Positions 35,806 through 44,659 of a stretch of DNA of 64,000 nucleotides are shown piece by piece. Origin of the DNA: Cytophaga aurantiaca DSM 3654 (GTDB lineage Bacteria > Bacteroidota > Bacteroidia > Cytophagales > Cytophagaceae); contig NZ_KB903623.1 of NCBI RefSeq assembly GCF_000379725.1, positions 97,251 through 161,250 on the forward strand, read 5' to 3'. Below the pieces are notes generated by a model, which saw nothing but the letters and a program-made list of their open reading frames with translations, was not told the origin of the DNA and searched no databases. The stretch's first letter is position 1, and each line of letters begins with the position of its first letter. A program made the translations under genes and the position numbers.

Positions 35806-37026
35806 TTAAGCGTCCATTTCACCTGCAATCAGGTTCAGACTACTCATTGTAACTACTGCATCAGAGATTAACTGACCTTTGATCATTTCAGGGAATGCCT
35901 GATAGTAAATAAAGCAAGGTCTACGGAAGTGTAAACGGTATGGAGCTCTAGAGCCATCGCTTACAAGGTAAAAACCTAACTCTCCGTTACCGCCTTCAAT
36001 TGAATGATATACTTCACCTTTAGGGATCTCAGTTTCACCCATTACAATTTTAAAGTGGTAAATCAATGCTTCCATTTGAGAATACACATCTTCTTTTGGA
36101 GGAAGATAGAAGTCAGGAACTTCAGCATGGAATACACCTTTAGGTAGAGCTTTGATCTTTTCCATCGCTTGACGGATGATGCTTAAGCTTTCCCACATTT
36201 CTTTATTACGAACCATGAAACGGTCGTATGTATCTCCGTTAATTCCGATTGGAATATTAAAATCAAAATCCTGGTAAGAACTGTAAGGTGATGTAACACG
36301 AACATCGTAATCAACACCGGCTGCTCTCAGGTTAGGACCTGTGAAGCCATAGTTTAATGCACGCTCAGCAGTGATACCACCTGTGCCGATTGTTCTGTCC
36401 ATGAAAATTCTATTTCTGTTAAATAGGTTTTCAAACTCAGTTAATACAGCTGGATATTCCGCTAAGAATTTATCGATTTTACGCATTGCGATGTCATTGA
36501 AATCTCTTTCAAAACCGCCGATTCTACCCATATTGGTAGTTAAACGCGCACCACAAATTTCTTCATAGATCTCATAGATCTGTTCACGTGCTTGCATGAT
36601 GTATAAGAAACCTGTGAAGGCTCCAGTATCTACACCAAGAATAGAGTTACAGATTAAGTGATCTGAAATACGAGACAGTTCCATAATTACCACACGCATG
36701 TATTCAACACGCTTAGGTAATTCAATGCCTGCAAGTTTTTCTACTGTCATGTGCCATCCCATGTTATTCAATGGAGATGAACAGTAGTTCATACGATCGG
36801 TAAGTGTTGTGATTTGGTAGAATGCTCTACGCTCAGCAATTTTCTCAAATGCTCTATGTATATATCCTACGGTTGGTACGGCATCCATGATGCGTTCACC
36901 ATCCATCTTTAAGATATTCTGAAATACGCCGTGTGTTGCAGGGTGGGTAGGACCAAGATTTAACGTAGTTAAATGGTCTGTATCCATGTGGTCGATTTCT
37001 TGCTTGTTTCCGTTTGTAGTGATCAT
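35806..37026 (-). CDS. nuoD: NADH-quinone oxidoreductase subunit D
   Basis: 406 residues; an internal ATG at codon 14 just before the conserved LNLGPTHPATHGVF could be the true start. 49-kDa-type quinone-site subunit related to hydrogenase large subunits (GYIHRAFEKIAERR, DRMNYCSSPLNNMGWHM, GKAR-like region replaced as usual in complex I). Kept separate from nuoC here, unlike the fused nuoCD of enterobacteria. Confidence 0.95.
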   Translation of the reverse strand: MITTNGNKQEIDHMDTDHLTTLNLGPTHPATHGVFQNILKMDGERIMDAVPTVGYIHRAFEKIAERRAFYQITTLTDRMNYCSSPLNNMGWHMTVEKLAGIELPKRVEYMRVVIMELSRISDHLICNSILGVDTGAFTGFLYIMQAREQIYEIYEEICGARLTTNMGRIGGFERDFNDIAMRKIDKFLAEYPAVLTEFENLFNRNRIFMDRTIGTGGITAERALNYGFTGPNLRAAGVDYDVRVTSPYSSYQDFDFNIPIGINGDTYDRFMVRNKEMWESLSIIRQAMEKIKALPKGVFHAEVPDFYLPPKEDVYSQMEALIYHFKIVMGETEIPKGEVYHSIEGGNGELGFYLVSDGSRAPYRLHFRRPCFIYYQAFPEMIKGQLISDAVVTMSSLNLIAGEMDA

Positions 37027-37037
37027 GTGTATATCAA

Positions 37038-37541
37038 TTATCTACCAAAGAAAGAATCATCTTTATCGTGACGCGTTGGATCTTCCAATGCATATTCTTT
37101 TCTCATCGGGTGATATCCCAGATCGTCTACATTTAAAATGCGGATCAGGTTAGGATGTCCCGTGAATATAATTCCAAAGAAATCGTATGTTTCTCTTTCC
37201 ATCCAGTTTGCTGACTGAAACAATGTAGTTGCAGAATCAATTACCGGATCAGCTTTAGGGAAGAATGCTTTTACGCGGATACGAACATTTTCAGGAAGAT
37301 TGTGAAGGTGATAAACAACACCAAGCAAATCTGCTCCCTGATTGTAATGTACACCTGTTAGGTCAGTTAAAAATGTGAATCCTAAAGAAGGTTCGTTGTA
37401 TAGAAAGTTCAACACATTCATGTTGTATGTTCTTTCTACAGTAATGGTAAGCATACCATAAGACTCTTCCGTTGCTTCGATCTTGTCGCCAAAACGATTT
37501 TGCAAAGAGTCTATGATGTGTTGATTTGTTAAGGTTCCCAT
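37038..37541 (-). CDS. nuoC: NADH-quinone oxidoreductase subunit C
   Basis: 167 residues from the ATG at 37541 (MGTLTNQHIIDSLQ). A longer frame to 37607 overlaps nuoB and adds non-family sequence, so it is rejected; the chosen start leaves a 13-bp gap. 30-kDa-type peripheral subunit with ANWMERETYDFFGIIFTGHPNL and GYHPMRKEYAL. Confidence 0.93.
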   Translation of the reverse strand: MGTLTNQHIIDSLQNRFGDKIEATEESYGMLTITVERTYNMNVLNFLYNEPSLGFTFLTDLTGVHYNQGADLLGVVYHLHNLPENVRIRVKAFFPKADPVIDSATTLFQSANWMERETYDFFGIIFTGHPNLIRILNVDDLGYHPMRKEYALEDPTRHDKDDSFFGR

Positions 37542-37554
37542 AAACGCGTTCGAA

Positions 37555-38100
37555 TTATTCTCCAATCTCGTATTTAGCAAGCAATGCTTTGTATTCAGGT
37601 GATTCACGTCTGCGAAGAGATTCTGTTGCAGCTAAATCCTGTACACGCATTAAGCCTTGAATGATTTGTTCAGGACGTGGCGGGCAACCCGGAACGTATA
37701 CATCAACAGGTATAATTCTATCAATACCTTGAAGTACGCTGTATGTATCAAATATACCACCACTTGATGCGCATGCACCAACAGCAATTACCCATTTAGG
37801 CTCTGCCATTTGTTCGTATACGTGACGTAGTACAGGTCCCATTTTTTTTGCGATCGTACCCATAACCATCAACACGTCTGCTTGACGTGGAGAGAAGCTT
37901 GGACGCTCAGCACCGAAACGTGCAATGTCATATGTTGAAGCCATGGTAGCCATGAATTCAATTCCACAACAAGAAGTTGCGAATGGTAATGGCCACAAAG
38001 AGTTTTTTCTTGCTAAACCAACTACTGAATCTAAAGATGTAGCAAAAAAACCTGGACCTTCAAGTCCGTCTGGCTTTTCTTCTATTTTTATATCACTCAT
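37555..38100 (-). CDS. nuoB: NADH-quinone oxidoreductase subunit B
   Basis: 181 residues. Holds the terminal 4Fe-4S cluster N2, with the adjacent Cys44-Cys45 in TSCCGIEF, Cys in [10 protein letters not shown] and in [10 protein letters not shown]. Passes electrons to quinone between NuoD and NuoH. Starts 47 bp after nuoA, the largest gap in the operon. Confidence 0.96.
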   Translation of the reverse strand: MSDIKIEEKPDGLEGPGFFATSLDSVVGLARKNSLWPLPFATSCCGIEFMATMASTYDIARFGAERPSFSPRQADVLMVMGTIAKKMGPVLRHVYEQMAEPKWVIAVGACASSGGIFDTYSVLQGIDRIIPVDVYVPGCPPRPEQIIQGLMRVQDLAATESLRRRESPEYKALLAKYEIGE

Positions 38101-38147
38101 ATCGAATGCGGTATTTAGAGGCTTATGATTCTTTTCTTAAGATACGC

Positions 38148-38528
38148 TTATTCCCAATCTAACGCTTTTTTCTTTATAACGTAAACGAAGCCGATCAGTA
38201 GAGAAGACATGAATAATAACATTTTTATAAATCCTTCCCATTTGTTTGCTGCTTCAGCAAAGTGATTGAAGTTTACAGCCCATGGATAGAAGAAAATAAC
38301 TTCAACATCAAATAGTACAAACAAAGTTGCAACTAAAAAATATTTGATAGAGAATTGAACACGTGCATTTCCAACTGGATCTAAACCGGATTCAAATGCA
38401 TCTAACTTGTGTTTTGATTTTACTTTTGGACCTAAAATCCAGCTTGATAAAATTGTAATGGCTACAAAACCTAATGCAACCAAGAATTGAAGAATAATGG
38501 GAAGATATTCGTAGTATGTATCGCTCAT
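38148..38528 (-). CDS. nuoA: NADH-quinone oxidoreductase subunit A
   Basis: 126 residues, three membrane helices, with SKHKLDAFESGLDPVGNARVQFSIKYF, the family signature loop, and FDVEVIFFYPWAV. First gene of the nuoA-N operon. Upstream on the minus strand, the complement of 38567-38574 reads TATTTTTG, a match to the TAnnTTTG box, but I find no -33 element at proper spacing. Confidence 0.95.
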   Translation of the reverse strand: MSDTYYEYLPIILQFLVALGFVAITILSSWILGPKVKSKHKLDAFESGLDPVGNARVQFSIKYFLVATLFVLFDVEVIFFYPWAVNFNHFAEAANKWEGFIKMLLFMSSLLIGFVYVIKKKALDWE

Positions 38529-38739
38529 AAGAAGTTGGCCTTATTCTATACTTCTGTTAATTCTTTCAAAAATATGCAAAAACAGTCAAAAAAAAAGGTT
38601 TTCACTTTATTTATAATAGTTCTAAACACCGTTTTTTTCAACACCTAATTTATAATAATTATAATATGGGAATTATACTTAAGTGCTTCTCCAGACTTTT
38701 TTCTATTGTATATTTCGTTCAGATTAATCTATAAAATTG

Positions 38740-38747
38740 TATATTTG
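38740..38747 (+). promoter_or_regulatory. Possible -7 promoter box of the CorC-like gene
   Basis: TATATTTG matches the Bacteroidota -7 consensus TAnnTTTG and lies about 50 bp before the start at 38798. No TTG is found at the proper -33 distance, so support is partial. Confidence 0.35.
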
Positions 38748-38762
38748 TATATAAATATTCTT

Positions 38763-38788
38763 AATAGGGTGTAACATAACATCCTATT
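38763..38788 (+). promoter_or_regulatory. 5' leader hairpin before the CorC-like gene
   Basis: AATAGGGTGT (38763-38772) and ACATCCTATT (38779-38788) pair over 9 of 10 positions plus a G-T pair, with a 6-base loop, ending 9 bp before the ATG. In the mRNA this would cover the initiation region. It could be a regulatory leader or an operator. Confidence 0.4.
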
Positions 38789-38797
38789 GAATTTCAA

Positions 38798-40102
38798 ATG
38801 ATATTATTCTACATTTTCATTACCCTTTTTCTTGTTGCATTAAACGGTTTTTTCGTTGCGGCTGAATTTGCAATCGTTAAAGTACGTTCTTCCCAATTAG
38901 AGCTTAAAGCAGCAGCTGGAAATTCCAGAGCACAGGTTTCTCTTGTGATTTTGAAAAGTCTTGATGCGTACCTTTCTGCTACTCAGTTTGGTATTACGTT
39001 AGCTAGTCTCGGGCTTGGTTGGGCTGGTGAGCGGGTTGTAATGCCATTGGTAATGAGCTTTTTTTCATTTTATTCGATTAGCATTCCCGAAATATACATC
39101 CATGAAATTTCTTTTGGTATCTCATTTACCCTGATCACAATTATGCATATTGTGTTTGGTGAATTAGCGCCCAAATCCATTGCTATTCAGCGTGCAGAAA
39201 GCGTTACATTGGGTATCGCATATCCGTTGCGTGTATTCTATATTGTATTCAGACCTTTTATATATGTATTAAATGGCTTTGCTACAATTATTCTGAAAAT
39301 AAGTGGTTTTTCACAAGTAGGTGAGAAGGAATTGTATTCTGCTGCCGAATTGGAATTATTAATTGATCAGGGAAAAAACACGGGTGCATTAAATCCCAGT
39401 GAACATCAGCTGATTAAAAATGTATTCGGCTTTATTGATGTTACGGTTCGACAGATCATGACGCCGCGCACAAGTATCAATGCCGTTGATATTGATCTGC
39501 CTCTGGAATATATCTTAAATAAGATTGTTAATGAAGGATATTCCAGGCTTCCTGTATATAAAGACAATATTGATAACATCATTGGGGTATTGTATACAAA
39601 AGATTTGCTCAAGATCATGAATAAGGGGACTGCCATAAATCTTGAGGCGGCAATGCGTCCTGCATATTTTGTTCCTGAAACCAAAAAGATAAATGAATTA
39701 TTGAAAAATCTTCAGGCAAAACATTTGCATATGGCCATTATTGTAGATGAATTCGGCGGCGTTTCAGGTATTGCAACAATTGAAGATATTATTGAAGAGC
39801 TTGTTGGTGAGATCCAGGATGAACATGATGACGAGGCTCCGGTTGTTGAACAACTTTCAGCAAACGAATATATTGTCAATGCACAGGCAAGTATTCAGGA
39901 TGTAAATGAATTGCTTCCTGTTGCTTTGCCGGAAGGGGCAGAATACGATACCGTTGCTGGTTTATTGATTACAACATTTTCCCGCATTCCGGATATAAGT
40001 GAAAAAATAACTTTTGAAGGGTATCAATGTACCATTCTAAAAAAGACCAAACAAAGCATTTTACTGGTTAGATTGTATAGACTAGAAGATTCTGAACAAT
40101 AA
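38798..40102 (+). CDS. CNNM/CorC-HlyC family transporter with CBS domains
   Basis: 434 residues. An N-terminal CNNM/DUF21 membrane domain (about 1-190, NGFFVAAEFAIVKVRSSQLE, ATQFGITLASLGLGWAGE, FGELAPKSIAIQRAE), a CBS pair (about 205-335, VRQIMTPRTSINAVD, SRLPVYKDNIDNIIGVLYTKDLL, AIIVDEFGGVSGIATIEDIIEELVGEI) and a C-terminal CorC_HlyC domain (about 350-430). Such proteins handle magnesium or cobalt efflux, or act in envelope integrity; a haemolysin role is historical. Stand-alone gene. Confidence 0.92.
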   Translation: MILFYIFITLFLVALNGFFVAAEFAIVKVRSSQLELKAAAGNSRAQVSLVILKSLDAYLSATQFGITLASLGLGWAGERVVMPLVMSFFSFYSISIPEIYIHEISFGISFTLITIMHIVFGELAPKSIAIQRAESVTLGIAYPLRVFYIVFRPFIYVLNGFATIILKISGFSQVGEKELYSAAELELLIDQGKNTGALNPSEHQLIKNVFGFIDVTVRQIMTPRTSINAVDIDLPLEYILNKIVNEGYSRLPVYKDNIDNIIGVLYTKDLLKIMNKGTAINLEAAMRPAYFVPETKKINELLKNLQAKHLHMAIIVDEFGGVSGIATIEDIIEELVGEIQDEHDDEAPVVEQLSANEYIVNAQASIQDVNELLPVALPEGAEYDTVAGLLITTFSRIPDISEKITFEGYQCTILKKTKQSILLVRLYRLEDSEQ

Positions 40103-40281
40103 ATACCGTTTAAATGCTTAATTATTACTTTATGAGATAGTTGTTAACTATCTCTTTTTTATTTACTTGTAAAATATTGTACTTTTTCATTAAAAAATAG
40201 TACTGTTATTATTGTTATAGTTAAACTTCTTTTTATTATATTCGTAATAACAAAGGGCAAGTATTTAAAACAGAAGAATCA

Positions 40282-40764
40282 ATGGTAAAGAATTTTGTTG
40301 CAATCGGAATACTATTAAGTGTATTTTTAACATCAAGTTCATTTATTTCTGAGAATCCTACGATTAATAAAAAAGGTACTTTTACTTATTTTATTAATGG
40401 AAAGCCATTTGTTATTGAAGGCCTTACAGGAAGCTACAGAAAAATCACTGGTGGGGAATCCCAACTGTCATTTAGCAATGATCGTTTTATAAAATTCACT
40501 TTTATGAATCCGATTCAGGAATCTAAAATTGATTTAACTCAACAAAGCAGAGCAGCATTTATTCGTTATGAAGATCCTTCAACAAGTATAGTTGGTAAGC
40601 CGGATGCGGGTTATGTATTGCTTCAGAAAATTGATGAAAACAACAAAGTTGTTTCAGGAACTTTTGAAATGAGTGTGCGCGTTGTTATGAATGATGGCAC
40701 AATTAAAAATATTAAAATATCAGAAGGTAGATTAAATGAAATTCCTATTGTATATAAACAATAA
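40282..40764 (+). CDS. Secreted protein of unknown function
   Basis: 160 residues. A signal peptide (MVKNFVAIGILLSVFLTSSSF) is followed by a beta-rich, lysine/threonine-containing domain (GTFTYFINGKPFVIEGLTGSYR, FIKFTFMNPI, VSGTFEMSVRVVMNDGTIKNI). Probably a periplasmic or surface beta-sandwich. The pattern is reminiscent of the DUF6252-like proteins of Bacteroidota, but I cannot confirm this. Ends at a bidirectional terminator. Confidence 0.7.
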   Translation: MVKNFVAIGILLSVFLTSSSFISENPTINKKGTFTYFINGKPFVIEGLTGSYRKITGGESQLSFSNDRFIKFTFMNPIQESKIDLTQQSRAAFIRYEDPSTSIVGKPDAGYVLLQKIDENNKVVSGTFEMSVRVVMNDGTIKNIKISEGRLNEIPIVYKQ

Positions 40765-40789
40765 AATATTTTTAAAAAGTTAACCGTAT

Positions 40790-40824
40790 AAAAAGTCTTT
40801 TCGTGCATCACGGAAAGACTTTTT
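40790..40824. terminator. Bidirectional terminator
   Basis: AAAAAGTCTTTTCGTG and CACGGAAAGACTTTTT with a 3-base loop, between the convergent genes ending at 40764 and 40849. Confidence 0.9.
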
Positions 40825-40848
40825 AATTTACAGGATTGTAAGCTATTC

Positions 40849-41208
40849 TTAATTATAAGTTGTTCTTATTTCTTTTGCTGTTATTGTTTCCGTTCTTTCA
40901 TAGCCCCCTTCAATATATTCTTCTTTAAATAATACAGTTGAATCATTTTCTAAGGTTGCAGTCAAGCTATAAGTACCTTCTCCAGGATTTTTAAAAACAA
41001 TCTTTGTATCTGTTTTATCTAATAGGTTGACTATTTCATATGTCCCATTTCCATGTGTCAATACAACCTTATTAACGGTCTTTCCTGATGAATTTATTAT
41101 TTTCACACGAACATAATCAGTAGAATATATTTCAGATTTGGCAATAAAGTATCCACCTAAAGAACCGAATATGATACCAATACAAATTCCTGCTAACAGT
41201 TTATTCAT
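40849..41208 (-). CDS. Membrane-anchored protein of unknown function
   Basis: 119 residues. One N-terminal membrane helix (LLAGICIGIIFGSLGGYFIA) and a periplasmic beta-rich domain with alternating strands (YVRVKIINSSGKTVNKVVLTHG, GTYSLTATLENDSTVLFKEEYIEGGY). No family recognised. Its stop lies 25 bp from the terminator at 40790-40824; the upstream neighbour on the same strand is the 126-residue gene at 41270. Confidence 0.65.
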   Translation of the reverse strand: MNKLLAGICIGIIFGSLGGYFIAKSEIYSTDYVRVKIINSSGKTVNKVVLTHGNGTYEIVNLLDKTDTKIVFKNPGEGTYSLTATLENDSTVLFKEEYIEGGYERTETITAKEIRTTYN

Positions 41209-41269
41209 AGTATATTTTTAATCAAAATGTGTTCGGAATTTAGTAATGTATAGTACGAACGATTAATTG

Positions 41270-41650
41270 TCACATGCCGCCACCAGCAGAAAATAATAAA
41301 TCAATTGGCGTGTCAACATCATACAGCCATTGATATCCTTTTGATTCTTTTTTACAAAATGGTTCAAGTAAGGTATGCATCTTTTTATAGCTTTCTAAGG
41401 TTAAATCACAATAAAAATGCTTGCCAACTACTTCTTCAATGCCTATATCTTCTAATGATAAACGCAGTGTTAACGAGCAATTTATCGGTTCTATAAATTC
41501 TAAATCATGAACTTCTAATGCCGTTTTTTTTCTAATGACAACATCATAAAGTATATCTTTAAATGCTTTTGCTTGTCTGGAATCAAAATCTGAGAGCCGA
41601 ACAGCGTGTTCATCAAATTCATTTATTTTGTATAAGAATTCTAATTTCAT
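41270..41650 (-). CDS. Conserved-looking cytoplasmic protein of unknown function
   Basis: 126 residues from the ATG at 41650; the in-frame extension to 41707 runs into the hldD terminator and is unlikely. No signal peptide or membrane helix. Mixed alpha/beta pattern (MKLEFLYKINEFDEHAVRL, CSLTLRLSLEDIGIEEVVGKHFYCDL) and a striking C-terminal end LLFSAGGGM. No family recognised. Confidence 0.6.
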   Translation of the reverse strand: MKLEFLYKINEFDEHAVRLSDFDSRQAKAFKDILYDVVIRKKTALEVHDLEFIEPINCSLTLRLSLEDIGIEEVVGKHFYCDLTLESYKKMHTLLEPFCKKESKGYQWLYDVDTPIDLLFSAGGGM

Positions 41651-41675
41651 GAAAGTGAAAAGGGGAGCACTATAA

Positions 41676-41713
41676 TAAAAAATTACTGGAATGGAATTAA
41701 TTTCCATTCCAGT
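41676..41713 (-). terminator. hldD terminator
   Basis: Perfect palindrome ACTGGAATGGAA (41685-41696) and TTCCATTCCAGT (41702-41713), with the A run at 41677-41682 supplying the T tract on the minus strand. Begins 10 bp after the hldD stop. Confidence 0.88.
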
Positions 41714-41722
41714 CGTATATGA

Positions 41723-42688
41723 TTACCAATATTTTTCAGCAATTAAATAGTTTTTAACATAGTCTTCAATACCTTCTTCAAGTGTATGGAATTTTTCTGT
41801 GTAGCCAATACTTTTAAGTTTATTCATATTGGCTTCAGTGAAATATTGATACTTATCTCTAATGTCAATCGGTGTATCAATGAAAGAAATGTCTTCAGAT
41901 ACATTCATATTTTTAAATGTATTTTTAACCAGATCTAAGAACGTACGGGCTTGGCCGCTACCTAAGTTGTAAATGCCGCTATTCTTTCTGTGGTGCATCA
42001 AAAATATGATCACATTACATAAGTCTTTGACATATACAAAGTCGCGCATTTGCCCGCCATCCGTGTAGTTTGGGTTATGCGAACGGAACAACTTCATTTT
42101 ACCTGAAGTTTTAATTTGATTGTATGCATGAAAAATAACAGAAGCCATTCTTCCTTTATGGAATTCATTTGGGCCATATACATTGAAGAATTTTAAACCT
42201 GCCCAGAAAAACGGTTGCTTTTCCTGTTGTAATGCCCAGATATCAAAATCATTTTTAGAATCACCATATGGATTCAACGGTTTTAATTTCGGTATGATTT
42301 CTTCGTTGTCATCATATCCAAACTCACCATTACCGTATGTTGCAGCAGAGGATGCGTAGATCAATGGGATTTGATAAGCAATGCATGCATTCCATATTTT
42401 TTTAGAATACTCAACATTTAACTTGTCAAAAATAGCTTTGTCAAATTCAGTCGTATCTGTACGTGCACCAATGTGGAAAATAAATTCAACGTGTTTGTTA
42501 TTTTTATCTAACCATTCAAAGAAATGGTCTCTGTCAACGTATTCCTGTATTTTTTTATTCTCGAGATTTTTCTTTTTTTCTGGATTATCAAAATGATCGA
42601 CAGCAATAATAAAATTGAAGTTTAATTCATTTAATCGTTGGATCAAGCAGCTTCCAACAAATCCTGCAGCACCGGTAACAACCATCAT
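41723..42688 (-). CDS. hldD: ADP-L-glycero-D-manno-heptose 6-epimerase
   Basis: 321 residues, extended short-chain dehydrogenase fold. NADP site VTGAAGFVGSCLIQRL, catalytic Tyr/Lys in NPYGDSKNDFD and the HldD signature FFNVYGPNEFHKGRMASV, followed by GQMRDFVYVKDLCNVI. It epimerises ADP-D,D-heptose to ADP-L,D-heptose for the lipopolysaccharide inner core. Two start ATG codons are adjacent. The divergent btuF-like gene starts 58 bp away. Confidence 0.93.
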   Translation of the reverse strand: MMVVTGAAGFVGSCLIQRLNELNFNFIIAVDHFDNPEKKKNLENKKIQEYVDRDHFFEWLDKNNKHVEFIFHIGARTDTTEFDKAIFDKLNVEYSKKIWNACIAYQIPLIYASSAATYGNGEFGYDDNEEIIPKLKPLNPYGDSKNDFDIWALQQEKQPFFWAGLKFFNVYGPNEFHKGRMASVIFHAYNQIKTSGKMKLFRSHNPNYTDGGQMRDFVYVKDLCNVIIFLMHHRKNSGIYNLGSGQARTFLDLVKNTFKNMNVSEDISFIDTPIDIRDKYQYFTEANMNKLKSIGYTEKFHTLEEGIEDYVKNYLIAEKYW

Positions 42689-42746
42689 AAGACTTAGCGA
42701 TTTTATTCAAATATTTGGTTTAAATTTACTAATAATTTCCGAATCT

Positions 42747-43616
42747 ATGAGATATTCCAAGTACTTGTTTTTGTCGTTGCTGATTTTCTGTTTTGCCTGC
42801 AATTCGACTGTAGTTGAAACACATGAAATAAAAACGAGAATCGTTAAAGATGACTTAGGAAGGAATGTTTCTGTGCCGGTTAATCCAAATCGAATACTTA
42901 GTTTAACTCCTTCAATAACAGAGTTGGTATATACCTTTGTTGATACAACAAAAATAGTGGGACGTTCTATTTGGTGCGATTATCCTGAATCTGTTAAAAA
43001 GAAACCAGCAGTGAACAGTTATCCGCTGGATATAGAAGCTATTGTTCGTTTAAAGCCTGATTTGATTTTAGTGAAAAAAGGAATGATTTCCGTTCAGGAT
43101 ATTAATAAACTGGAGCAGCTGCATCAAACCGTTTTTGTGCAGGAGTATGATCTATTGAAAAAGATTGAATCAAGTTTACGCACCATGGTTGATATTACAA
43201 AGGGCGATTCTGTTAAGATGGAAACATGGTTCTCTCAATTACATATAGATACTCTTAATACAATTAAGAAGAAAAAGTATTTGGCGGTTGTTTCAGCAGC
43301 CCCTATTTATGTATTTGGGAATTTGACTTTTGTGTCTGAACTGTGTGAATCACTTGGTGGTGAAAATATTATTCATGATGTCCAGAACGCTTATCCAACT
43401 GTTGATGTCGAATATATTTTACTGGCGAATCCGGAGTTGTATATATTCAGTTCCGAAGAACAAAAAAAACTCTTTTTTGAATCCTATCCGATACTTAAAA
43501 AGACATTGGGATATAAGAACGATCAATTATTTGTAATTGATGATTCGGTATTAAGCAGGCCTGGTGTACGATTACCCGTGTTGAAGGATTCTCTCGAGTC
43601 AATTATGCGTAAATGA
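42747..43616 (+). CDS. BtuF-like ABC transporter substrate-binding lipoprotein
   Basis: 289 residues from the ATG at 42747 (MRYSKYLFLSLLIF), ending in a lipobox FAC (Cys18); the frame extends 132 bp upstream into the opposing hldD but without family sequence. Periplasmic-binding-protein-like fold of the BtuF/FecB type: DDLGRNVSVPVNPNRILSLTPSITELVY, LKPDLILVKK, ELCESLGGENII. Binds cobalamin or a ferric chelate at the outer face of the inner membrane. Overlaps the permease gene by 4 bp (ATGA). No ATPase gene follows. Confidence 0.88.
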   Translation: MRYSKYLFLSLLIFCFACNSTVVETHEIKTRIVKDDLGRNVSVPVNPNRILSLTPSITELVYTFVDTTKIVGRSIWCDYPESVKKKPAVNSYPLDIEAIVRLKPDLILVKKGMISVQDINKLEQLHQTVFVQEYDLLKKIESSLRTMVDITKGDSVKMETWFSQLHIDTLNTIKKKKYLAVVSAAPIYVFGNLTFVSELCESLGGENIIHDVQNAYPTVDVEYILLANPELYIFSSEEQKKLFFESYPILKKTLGYKNDQLFVIDDSVLSRPGVRLPVLKDSLESIMRK

Positions 43617-44611
43617 AAAAGTTATATATATACATAGCTGCTAGTTTATTGTTGATCCTGTTGATTGCTATAGGAACAACTCAGAATATTACTCAAATAC
43701 ATCTCTTGCCGGATGCATTAATTCAATATAATTCAGATGCTATGGATCAGCTTGTTTGGGTTGAGATCCGTTTACCACGCTTGCTTCTTGCATTTATTAC
43801 TGGCGCAGCCTTGGGCTTGTCTGGTTATTTGATGCAGGTGTTGGTGCGTAATCCGCTTGCAGACCCATATGTACTGGGTAGTTCTTCAGGTGCGTCCTTA
43901 TTTGCAGCATTGTTTTTTGTATGGTTGGCACCGAATCATTCAAGTCTTGGATTGTTATTGACATTGACTTTTTGCGGTGCATTGGGTACAAATATTGTCT
44001 CTTTGTTACTTGCAACTGTTAAAGGTAAAATAGTGCCTTACCGAATGATCTTAGTTGGTATTGCAATTTCGAGTTTAGCAATTTCATTACTTTCTTTATT
44101 GCTCTATGTTGCCGGAGAAGATCAATCATGGAAAAATATCATCTTCTGGACGTTCGGCTCGTTTCAAACAGCTTCATGGAGTAAGGTTGTATATATGGCA
44201 TGTATTGTAATTCCAATTGCAGTGTTGACCTTTCTGATGTTTAATCCATTTCAAATAATGGAGCTAGGAGAAGAAAATGCAAACAGGCTTGGAGTATTTG
44301 TGCAACGGTATAGAGTGATTGTATTGCTTTTATCTTCCATTTTAACAGCCGTTGCTGTAAGTATGGTTGGCCCTATTGGTTTTATTGGATTGGTTATGCC
44401 ACATATAACGCGAATGTTATTTAATTTTCAATTATCGAAGTCATTTATACTTTGGTTGTGCTATTTGTCCGGCTTGTTTTTAATGCTTTGTGAAATGCTT
44501 TCAACGCAGCTTTTTCCACCACAAGGGGTGCCAGCAGGCATATTAATGTCGTTGGTTGGGGTACCTTTTTTCCTGTATTTATTATTAAAGACCGCAGATA
44601 ATAATTATTAA
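43613..44611 (+). CDS. FecCD/BtuC family ABC transporter permease
   Basis: 332 residues with about ten membrane helices. Family motifs: RLPRLLLAFITGAALGLSGYLMQVLVRNPLADPYVLGSSSGASL near the N terminus and VGPIGFIGLVMPHITRML in the ATPase-contact region. Moves vitamin B12 or iron chelates across the inner membrane. Overlaps the binding-protein gene by 4 bp. The next gene is a pterin synthase and not an ATPase, so the ATP-hydrolysing subunit must come from elsewhere. Confidence 0.92.
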   Translation: MKKLYIYIAASLLLILLIAIGTTQNITQIHLLPDALIQYNSDAMDQLVWVEIRLPRLLLAFITGAALGLSGYLMQVLVRNPLADPYVLGSSSGASLFAALFFVWLAPNHSSLGLLLTLTFCGALGTNIVSLLLATVKGKIVPYRMILVGIAISSLAISLLSLLLYVAGEDQSWKNIIFWTFGSFQTASWSKVVYMACIVIPIAVLTFLMFNPFQIMELGEENANRLGVFVQRYRVIVLLLSSILTAVAVSMVGPIGFIGLVMPHITRMLFNFQLSKSFILWLCYLSGLFLMLCEMLSTQLFPPQGVPAGILMSLVGVPFFLYLLLKTADNNY

Positions 44612-44629
44612 ACTTAACGGCTCAATGAT

Positions 44630-44637
44630 TACATTTG
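44630..44637 (+). promoter_or_regulatory. Possible -7 promoter box before the pterin synthase gene
   Basis: TACATTTG matches TAnnTTTG and lies 22 bp before the start at 44660. No -33 element is clear. Confidence 0.3.
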
Positions 44638-44659
44638 TAACAACGAAATTAATACTGGT

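Noticed and set aside
42615..42746. Longer BtuF-like start at 42615
   Set aside because: It overlaps the opposing hldD gene, and the signal peptide with lipobox begins only at 42747.
42689..42746. Cobalamin riboswitch before the BtuF-like gene
   Set aside because: Only 58 bp separate the divergent starts, too short for a B12 riboswitch, and no B12-box was seen.
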